Shown one piece after another: positions 55,356-64,000 of a stretch of 64,000 nucleotides of DNA. The notes below the pieces were generated by a model. That model saw nothing but the letters and a program-made list of their open reading frames with translations. It had not been told where the DNA came from and searched no databases. Position 1 is the first letter of the stretch, and the number at the start of each line of letters is the position of its first letter. The stretch comes from Erpobdella octoculata (taxonomy: Eukaryota; Annelida; Clitellata; Hirudinida; Erpobdellidae), in assembly GCA_963978895.1 (NCBI GenBank), contig OZ022245.1:7438542-7502541 (forward strand), read 5' to 3'. The position numbers and the translations under genes are program-made.

Positions 55356-56734
55356 CAGATGGCGTCGCCACATGGGAGCACTTGGAGCACGTGCTCCCCC
55401 TGAAAAATTAAATTGTCGTAATTTCGAAGCTGATTAATTGCTTCTGCGGTCATCGGCGAAGCTGCCGGCCTACTCAGTTGCACATCTCAGTTTGAATTTG
55501 TACTCGCCGTTGAATTCTTTGCGCGTTTGTTGTCGCCACTAGATGTGTTAACGAAAGCGTTACAAGGTCCAGATTCAACGTTGCATTCAGTTGTTATCCT
55601 AACTGAAGCTGCCATGAAATCGTTGCAAGAACTCAGAGCTGATCTGGATGCAGTTATCGCAAGTGCGAGAGAACTAGCTGTGGCGAACGACATCTCAACC
55701 GAACCAAAAGACCACAGAAGACGCAAAGTATCCCGTCGTATCGATAGCGGTGAACATGAAGTCAGTTTATCCGCACTGGATGAATTGAAGCGACAGGTGT
55801 TGGAAATTGTTGACATAAGTTTAAATGAACTGAAATCTCGCTTCATGGATGATGCAAGTGAGTTGTATCTGTTAGTTGGTGCTCTTGTGCAGTCAGATGC
55901 TGACAAAGATCAATTGCATTCTCATGTGACGAATTTGTATCCAGACCTAATTGATGCGGATGTAGTTGTAGCACAGTATGACTTAGTCCGTAAAACATCA
56001 GCATGGCTAACTGCCACCTCTTTGCAGGATCGTGCTAAAGCTTGTCCGCCATGCATGGAAGAACTTCGACGTTTGTATTCCATTTTGATCGCAGTTCCTG
56101 TAACAAGTGCTGGATGCGAACGTGTTTTTAGTAAGCTGGCTTTTATCAAAAATAAACTGCGTTCAACCATGGCGCAAGATCGTCTTCAGTATTTAGTATT
56201 GTGCAGTGTAGAACGGGATGTTCTGAAACAGGCATCACTGGACAATATCGTTGACAGATTCGCGCACGCTGAAAATCGACGTATTCGTTTGATTTAATTT
56301 TCAATGTTTTGTTTTCATTGACATTGTTCAAGTTAGTACAACAGTGTGTCAGTGTCAGTGAACAGTTCAAAAATCAACAGACTAGTAGCAGGCTAGTAAC
56401 GTTATATCAATATCACCAAATATCATATTCATAGTAATATCAACAATCAATAATCAATCAATATGCGCTGTGTAATTATTTGATTATTAAATAGAAATTC
56501 AAATTTGTCTGAAATAAATTCAATATTCATAAATTCAAAACACTGTGAACACTTCAAAACATATATTCTACTGTATCACTGTGTAAATCAATTAATCACA
56601 GAAATTCTAAATAATTTTGTAACCGATTACACGGGTATTGTCTAAAATTTTCCCGAAATCTAGTACATTGATTGCTTATTTTTAATTTGCTACATTGCTG
56701 CTCCCCCTGGATTAAAAAGCTGGCGACGCCACTG
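55356..56734 (+). mobile_element. hAT-superfamily element, internally deleted (1,379 bp)
   Basis: Left terminus CAGATGGCGTCGCCA; right terminus on the other strand CAGTGGCGTCGCCA. Both ends continue into AGGGGGAGCA/TGCTCCCCCT motifs. Target duplication is obscured by TA/TG simple repeats. It carries only the C-terminal third of a transposase. Confidence 0.85.
55491..56297 (+). pseudogene. hAT (ZMYM-like/DUF4371 type) transposase, C-terminal part with intact frame
   Basis: The frame is open from FEFVLAVEFFARLLSPLDVL through LTKALQGPDSTLH, ILTEAAMKSLQELRADLDAV and SRRIDSGEHEVS to the dimerisation domain: CMEELRRLYSILIAVPVTSA, GCERVFSKLAFIKNKLRSTM, then RLQYLVLCSVERDVL, and a stop after ENRRIRLI. 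This order matches hAT transposases related to ZMYM1-type host proteins. The N-terminal zinc finger and the first catalytic acidic residues are absent. About 268 codons without a stop suggest a fairly recent internal deletion derivative. No start codon is evident. Confidence 0.85.
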
Positions 56735-56765
56735 TGTGTGTATATAATATACACACACACATAAA

Positions 56766-58116
56766 TCTATATATATAAAAGAACATGTCCTGACTGACTG
56801 ACTGACTGACTGACTGACTGACTGACTGACTGACTGACTGACTGACTGACAGATGACTGACTGATAATCAACGCCGAGCTCAAACGCCTCATCCTAGGAA
56901 CGTGAAATTTGGAACTTATATTACTTTTATAGCGTAAACATCCGCTAAGAAAGGATTTTTGAAAATTTTGCTCCTGAGGGGAAAAAACTGGAAAACAAAC
57001 TGTTTTCTAAAACAATGTATATCTCGAAAACCAAAAATGAGAAGATTTTGAAATTTTGTATATAGATTCTTTTTGAAAAATAAAAAGATACGTGTTTCAC
57101 CATTTTTTGAAAATTCGGTTTCCCGGACCTCAAATGTGGGTTGGAAAATTGGGTTATTTGGTTTTTAAAGTAGCTTCTACTCAAAACTGTTAATGCTACA
57201 GGAGTAAAAATTAGTATTTAGTTTCTACTCCAAAAATAATAAAATACGTGTTTTAGCATTTTTTGAAAATTTGATTTCCAGGACTTCAAATGTGGGGGGG
57301 GAAAATAGGGTTATTTGTTTTTTAAAGTAACTGCTACTCAAAAACTGTAAATATCACAGATTTAAAAATTAGTATTTAGTTTCTCTTCTAAAAATAAAGA
57401 TATACGTGTTTCACCATTTTTTTTATAAATTTGGTTTCCAGGACCTTAAATTTGGGCTGGACAATAGGATTACTTGGTTTTTAAAGTAACTGATACTCAA
57501 AAACTGTAAATGCTACAAAAGTAAAAATTAGTATTTAGTTTCTACTCTAAAAATAATGATATACGTGTTTCACTATTTTTTGAAAATTTGGTTTTCAGGA
57601 CCTCAAATGTGGGGTGGAAAATTGGGTTACTTGGTGTTTAAAGTAACTGCTACTCAAAAACTGTAAGTGCTACAAATGTAAAAATTAGTATTTTGAAGTT
57701 TTGTGCCGGTTAAAAGTAGCTAAGTCCAGTTTATCACCGGTTGGGCCAAGCCGTTGTTTTAGAGTCTTCACACGGGCCAGGCCAAACCTTAAATCAAAGT
57801 GGGACGGGCCGAGGTTTTTCACCAAGTATATAGATATTTTAGTGATTTTAGGGTCTTCAGTTGGGCCGGGCCAAACCTGAAGTCAAGGTGGGACGGGCCG
57901 AAGTTTTTCATCAAGTATATAGAACTTCTAGGCCTGTAAGAATGGGCCGGGCCTAATTCAAACGGGCTGTTCCGGGCCAGGAGTTTAGGTTTTTAAAACG
58001 GGCTGGGCTAAGTTGTCGACGGGCCAAGCCGAGACCTAAAAAATTGATCTCTACTATGGATGCACGGTTCAAACTCTCTAATTTCATGCGAGCGAAGCCG
58101 CTACGGGCACTGCTAG
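56766..58116 (+). mobile_element. Non-autonomous Helitron, family H1, copy C (1,351 bp)
   Basis: Starts TCTATATATATAAAAG after A and ends GGGCACTGCTAG before T. It is closely similar to copy A, with fewer 157-bp units and a (CTGA)n run at 56791-56849. The GC-rich GGGCCGGGCC block lies at 57760-58030. Confidence 0.92.
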
Positions 58117-58199
58117 TATATATATATATATATGTGTGTGATTACGAACATTTAAAAATAAAATAATAAAATTTAAGTTACATACCATCGACAGTTTTT

Positions 58200-59576
58200 C
58201 AGGGACGTAAATTCAGCATTTTCCAGGGGGGGGCAAAATTTTCCCGCCATTATATAGCTTACTGACAGGGTTACCCGGTGTTGTCCGGGTTTTTTGTGCT
58301 TAGTTTTTTTTCGTTTTTGCCAACGAAACGTCAAAGAAATAACATTTTTTTTTAATTTTTCAAAATTTTTTTATCAATGAAGTTACCTGCATGCCAAATG
58401 TTGTTAAAATTGCTCCTGCGGCTTGGATGTGATAAACGAATGCTCTCACACACACATTACCTTTTACAGTTATATAAATACGTAGGTACAAGCAGAGAGG
58501 GATGGGGAAATGCATCCCCCATCAGAGTATCAATTGAAATTTTTTTGGGTATAATACCTTGTTTTTAGAAGACGACCGTAGCTTTTTTGGGAGGAGAAAT
58601 TAGAAGTCTTTGAAAAAATTTTGAAAAATACTTACGACTACCCCTTACCGGTTATCAGCTTTTTGGAAGAGAATATAAAAAATTTCTGAAGTAAATCCCC
58701 ACCAAAAAATTCTATATTTGCCATGCGCCACTGGGTATAAGGGGGATGAATGATTTAATCATATTGCAGGGGCAAGTACAGGATTAGTAAAACAAGTGAA
58801 GGAAAAACAAGTTTTTCAACACAAACTTTGATTTCAAATACATTCGATTTAGAAATGCAAAAGATGTTCACAGTTTTTAAAAAAAATTGAATCATGTATT
58901 TTCATCAAATATAAAGCTGTGCTGAAAGTTTCAACTTCAAAATGCTGGTTAAATTTCACTTGCAAGATTTGCGTACAGAGAAAGACACACACACACACAC
59001 AAACAAACAGAGGTTGTAACCTCAATAAAAATTTGTAAAAAAGATGTCCAAAATGGGGTGGGTATAATTTTGTTTTATTTTTGTGTAATAAATAATAACT
59101 TTGATGTAGACAGCTGTGAGGGAATCAACATTGTATTAATACCACTAATAGGGTAAAATTCCACGAGTTCTCTTATTGTATTTTGGCACAGAAAACAGCT
59201 AATCTTTGGACCAACACTGATACACAAATTATTACTCTGCAGTTATTGGTGAATCTAGCATCGAGCTAAGATATAAAATTGTCTACACACGCAAAAAGAA
59301 TTCCAATACGCATTGAATCATCACGAGGTTAAGTAAAGTTAAAATCAACATATTATATAGTAAACTCTAAGTAAAAAAAATTTTAATTTTGGAAATCAAG
59401 GGGAGGCGAATTGTCTATACACGCCAGAAGGATTCCAATACGCATTGCATCATCACTAGCTTAAGTAAAGTTAAAATTAAATAAATATATAGTAAACTCT
59501 AGGTAAAAAAAAATCAAATTTTGAAAATCAGGGGGGGGCAAATGCCCCCCCCTGCCCCCCCCAATTTACGTCCCTG
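58200..59576. mobile_element. Non-autonomous hAT-like element, copy 2 (1,377 bp)
   Basis: Ends CAGGGACGTAAATT / AATTTACGTCCCTG, with the 8-bp target duplication CAGTTTTT at 58192-58199 and 59577-59584. It is nearly identical to 9878-11246 over its whole length; small indels include loss of the CTAGCTAGT segment near 58935. Confidence 0.95.
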
Positions 59577-59584
59577 CAGTTTTT

Positions 59585-61172
59585 GTCAGCGTTGCGAGTT
59601 CACCATGAGCTGGTACACCAACATTCTTTTGCAAGAGCTTCGTATTTTGTACCATTACTACAGGCTCTTTTGATATGTCTTCTCCTGGCAAAAACAAACA
59701 TTCACATACCAAACCAAGAAAACAAGTGCAAAATCGTTCTAGGCCTGGTTTGTATAACAAAAATCTTTATTTTAACAAATTTGAAATTTAAAGCAAATAT
59801 TACAACCCAAATACTTAAAATATTGAGAAATTTAATTTCAAACATTGGGATACACTGTTTTTAATAATTTTATAATATAGTTGATGTAGCTATTAAGCAT
59901 CTGCGTCCCGTAATCTTTATCTTGGTAGGTAGAGTTTCATTTTAATACGGGATTGCAATTTTACAGATTGCAATCACGGCGAACCGCCGGGGCAGTAGCA
60001 GCGACCTTATATAAAGTGACTAGCGGGTTTTACTTCGTTGTTTCTCTCGCCTTTTGTTCTTTATCATTTTACATAGAAAAAGTTTTAAAATTTAAAATTA
60101 ATTTTTTTTTATAACTGATAGTTTGTTTTTAAATAAAATTTTATTATAAACTAATTTTATTTATTTTTTATTCATTTAATTTTAATTCATATGATCATCG
60201 CATAGATATATATAGATACGCCCTGCTGTGCTAACGTTCGCCTTCAACACACGGCCGCCGAGTTTACTCCAGCCGAGACCTAAAACTGCACAATAAATAA
60301 ACAGGGATGACGATAATATGTATACGACTTACGATAGTTTTCTCCCTAATTTCGTTTTATTGAATTAGTCTGTATTTATGAATGATTTTTCTTATTGAAA
60401 CACACAAATAAGGGATTTTGTTTTTATTTCGAAGAAAATGAGTTTTATGGGTGGTTTAGTCTAGTTAAGTTTAATTTAGCTAACATACCAATTTCACTGC
60501 ACAAAAATATTGGTCTTAATTTTAATATTACTCTTGACATTATTTTTACATATAATAGCAGCTACTATTAAAAGTAATTTTTTTAGTGGAAATTTAAATT
60601 TTCATACTGTGGAAAACATTATTGATATTCGGAAGTAGAAGCAGAGTTATTGGCTTTTCTGCATACTGGTTTATGTAAGAATGTAAACTTTATTTTGTAT
60701 TTTTGTGTCTATTACAGAGTAACACATGTTCGAGTTTATTTTTTTTTCACTGTAGATTTATTTTTAATGACAAATGCATCATTGGCTAATCAGAAGTAAG
60801 TCTTGCAACGTAGCCTGTTGGATAAGTTCACCATATGGAAGTCATGGATTGAAATTGATGTTCATTTGCTCTCCTTAATGATTTCTTTTTTGTACAATTG
60901 CAACATAAGCTTAGTTAAACTGGATAATATGAATGGAATATTTGCATTTAATAGCTTGAGTAAGGGTTGATATTGTGCTTGTTCACTGATTATCAACTAT
61001 TTTGATCAAGATTCTCAAGAATTATTGGCCTTTCTGCATACTGCTCTCGTTTTCAATGATTGCAATTGAAGGTCAACAACAAACGTTTGTAAGTTTTATT
61101 AAAGATGTCCAATATGTAGATGTTTAACCAATAAATAATTTTAGCTGGAGAAGAACAAAACCACTAACTTTA
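59585..61172. other. No gene recognised
   Basis: AT-rich sequence with a degenerate Helitron-like start (ACTAGCGGGTTTTACTTCGT at about 60018) and a tRNA-like fragment near 60810. No convincing coding frame. Confidence 0.45.
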
Positions 61173-61522
61173 TTATTCCCCTTTAAAATGAGTTATTTTA
61201 TTTAATGTTTTCCTAGCATTATTTCTTTGCAAGTTACTGTTAGTTAGTTTGCTTATATAATTTAATCGCAAAGTTATATATATGTTCGAAATATGTTTTA
61301 ACAAGGTGAAGTAATGGTTTTCAATACCAAAGGTAGTGTCTCTAATGTGATCATCAAAATTGAAACGGTCTTTGTTACCAAAATATTTCATAACACTGTT
61401 CAATATCCTGTCAAAGTTCACTTTTTCTGACAAACGTTGAGCTGATGTGTTCCTTCTCAGAATTGTTTCAATATAATCACATATCTGAAAGATAATTACC
61501 AAATAAATATATATAGTAAGTA

Positions 61523-61556
<34 letters not shown>

Positions 61557-64000
61557 GGTCCGAGGGATTCCATTAATGTGGTTTGGAGAATATTTGAGCG
61601 GTAGAACTCAACAGGTCCACTACAACGAAGTTACTTCATCAACGCGGCGGGTAACTTGTGGTGTGCCTCAGGGGTCGGTGCTACTCCTATACACTTATGT
61701 TAACTTTTATTTCTCTGTCTCGGTTCGTATTTAAATCTGAATTTTCGTTTATAGGTCGTCCAGTTAGCGGGAAGTAATTCCCTTTGGATGAACCTTTTGA
61801 GCACTTGATTTTTTTTTTCTTTATTTATAACTTCACTGTTGTACTTAATTGTTTTGTTTCGTGCTCAATAAATAAAAAAATAAAAAAAATATATACACAT
61901 ATATTTAAAATGTTGATTACTTTTACTAGAGCTGAACTTGGTTCTACCAATGAATTTCTTGGACCATTTTTCATCAGGATTAAGCAGCAGTTGGTGCGAT
62001 GATGTCGTGTTCCGCTATCTAACAGCACACTCTTGCAGATAACACAATTTATTCTTTCTAACAGTTTGAATGCTACCCATCCTGTTATGTATGTAACTGC
62101 ATTTTCAAGTATAGCTTTAACCTGTTTATATTAATACAAGTTTCAATCAATTTATATTAATTATTTTGAAATTTCATTTGATATCAATAGCTAAAAATAA
62201 ACTAATTTATCAGATTCAAACAAGATCAAAATGTTAAAAAACAGATTATATCCAAAGATATTAAAAAATTTACATTTGTAGATAGAAATGAATAATTGTC
62301 TTCTTGAAAGTAATTGTTGACGTTTATTTCAGGTCCTTGAATATCGTCTACAAACAACACTTCTTCTGAAGAATTATCCAGTAAAGAAACATTACCATTA
62401 TAGTCATTGCTTTGGCTTGGTATTGTGTAGATCAACATGGTTTTGTCTTGTGGAAATGTGTTTCCATTATTATTAGGAATGATTCCACACCTTAAAGAAT
62501 TCTTCTGAACACTCCTTGGAATTGTGAGCTGGTTGGATTGTTATTCCAACCACCTATTTAAAAAAAAAGGTTTTGATATTTATTTAATTTCTTTATCCAG
62601 TACTTCAGCATAGTTTTATTAGCCGTTGAAGAATTTTAAAATAACATACATTAGTTTATCAAATGTATACTTACAGGCTCGCCTTACTGCATTGAAGAAC
62701 AACTCCAAATGATCCTGAGAAAACTTGTACATCAAGATAGAATTCTGAGTTTTCAATAGCTTTTCTGACATTGCAATAGTCGTCGTTATTGAAGTTACAA
62801 GCCCAGTGACACAAGTCTGGCTAAAAATTAATAGTTGATTTTTAGAGAATTTTAACAGCATTTTTTCGATCACTTATATTTTATAATGTTGTTCTTTCAC
62901 TTCTGCAGTTGAAAAAAAGTTATGCATCGAACAACGTACAAATAAATAACCTTCTACTTTTATACAACATCTGACCCTGAGATGTTCTCAATGTCATCAA
63001 ATATTCCTTTGATTTATTTAGATACTCTTTTTTTTCAATATAATTGTTAACAGTAATAGGACTTTTGAAATCTCGACCAAGTTGGCTTTTACTATTTAAA
63101 ATGTCAAAGGTGTTGTTAATGATTTCTAGGAATTCAATGGTGGCATCAACATTTCCATATCTTTCATCTCCAGCAATTTGCATGACTTTTAACGCTGCAG
63201 CAACTGATTTACTAAAAACCTAGACAATATTAAGTTATAATTCTATTAAAAATAAACTTTAATTTTATAACTTAATATTTAAATTGGCAAATTATGTACC
63301 TGTGCTGCCAGATAAACTTTCATTTTTTGATTTGAAAAATTAACATGTTTCTCTGTTAATTTATTCCCTAATCTTAAACCAGCTTTCTGCTGATTTTCAT
63401 ACAACTCCCTTACATATTCCCACTTTATTTCTCCACTCTCCGAATGCAATACTCCATTTTGAAACCATGTGTTTCTCAATAATTTGATCATGTGACAAAC
63501 ATCTGCAAAAAGTTTTTAAATTTAATTTAAGAATGTTCATTTTTAATTTTTAACTATTAAAAAATAACAATAATAATGATTACTAATTTTTAATTTATTC
63601 CAAGTAAAACTAATTTAAATGTTAATTACCGAGAATAACAAATATTTCATTTCCGGAATTTGGAGAAATGAACGAAGATTGGAAATCAGGTTTCTTTATG
63701 TCTATCTGACACCCAAGAAGATAGTTCATGGATATGTTAGTTGGGTGACCATCCATCACCAAGGAAATCACCTAAGAGTTTTAAATTTTAATTTTAGCAA
63801 CTCATTAAAGAAACAATAATGTTTAAATACTAGTTTGCAGATCAAGTTTTTACTGTACCTTTATCCCAATATCCTCAAGTTGGGATATAGCCTGCAGAAC
63901 AAGTTGTTGCTGGGTTTCTGATGTTAACCCATTTGTTAAAAAATATGCAATCGGTGCTTTCCAATGGCCTGTGGTCCCAACTAACATAAAAACCAAAATT
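61173..64000 (-). pseudogene. P-element/THAP9-type transposase gene, 3' part, runs off the edge
   Basis: Minus-strand exons: beyond 64000 to 63859, 63771-63630, 63502-63300, 63219-62951, 62820-62675, 62553-62274, 62121-61921, 61484-61173, joined by in-phase GT-AG introns. Products in order: ILVFMLVGTTGHWKAPIAYF, MDGHPTNISMNYLLGCQIDI, VCHMIKLLRNTWFQNGVL, NQQKAGLRLGNKLTEKHVNF, ATIEFLEIINNTFDILNSKS, MYKFSQDHLELFFNAVRRAC, GWNNNPTSSQFQGVFRRIL, AVTYITGWVAFKLLERINCV. The GHWK, CHMIKLLRN, GLRLGNKL and SQDHLELFF motifs are diagnostic of P-element superfamily transposases, including vertebrate THAP9. One lesion is visible: TAA at 62494-62492, after which the frame continues shifted (RCGIIPNNNGNTFPQDK). 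The N-terminal THAP finger would lie outside the window. With one lesion it may be a recent pseudogene, or an exon border may be misjudged. Confidence 0.88.
61552..61690 (+). pseudogene. LINE reverse-transcriptase core fragment
   Basis: Encodes GVRGIPLMWFGEYLSGRTQQ, VHYNEVTSSTRRVTCGVPQG and SVL. G-(I/V)-x-WF-YL-R-Q-V and GVPQGSVL are signature motifs of non-LTR reverse transcriptase. It is about 45 codons long and inserted in the last intron of the P-element-like gene in opposite orientation. Confidence 0.85.

Overview
The window is strongly AT-rich, intron-containing animal DNA. It carries two gene models that can be read from start to stop: an ortholog of the ciliary protein IQCB1 (nephrocystin-5) and a single-pass immunoglobulin-domain membrane protein. 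Introns are mostly 65-350 bp and open with GT (or rarely GC) and close with AG. IQCB1, Helitrons, hAT and P-element transposons, LINE relics with (ATT)n tails and tRNA-derived SINEs point to a compact-intron invertebrate metazoan. The phylum cannot be fixed from the sequence alone.

Layout. 0-1.3 kb: a (TAA)n tract, then the last exon of an unrecognised plus-strand gene. 1.3-20 kb: a dense transposon graveyard. It holds a 3.05-kb hAT element with a perfect 8-bp target duplication but a broken transposase; a copy of a two-member hAT-like non-autonomous family; fragments of Helitron Rep and helicase; a second hAT (14.35-16.89 kb) with a smaller element nested in it; the first of three copies of a Helitron family; and many (TA)n, (AACG)n and purine-rich repeats. 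20-24 kb: a duplicated exon-like unit, a 23-bp minisatellite and a small two-exon candidate gene with a zinc-finger-like end. 26.0-29.2 kb: the eight-exon Ig receptor gene. 30.3-32.1 kb: LINE relics. 33-36.5 kb: mostly unique non-coding DNA with one GC-richer, CCAAT-box-bearing stretch.

36.7-47.0 kb: IQCB1 on the minus strand, 14 exons, about 547 codons. Its introns host a LINE relic, two hAT-like elements, a SINE, a minisatellite and a whole Helitron. 48-53.4 kb: decayed or unrecognised minus-strand coding pieces, including a C2H2 zinc-finger pseudogene split by a palindromic 52-bp insertion. 54-59.6 kb: a second transposon block (fold-back Helitron-like element, truncated hAT with an intact C-terminal frame, third Helitron copy, second copy of the hAT-like family). 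61.2-64.0 kb: the 3' two thirds of a THAP9/P-element-type transposase gene on the minus strand, running off the right edge.

The only clearly functional host genes are the Ig receptor and IQCB1; nothing suggests that they work together. Most of the rest is nested mobile DNA whose order of insertion can partly be read from target-site duplications.
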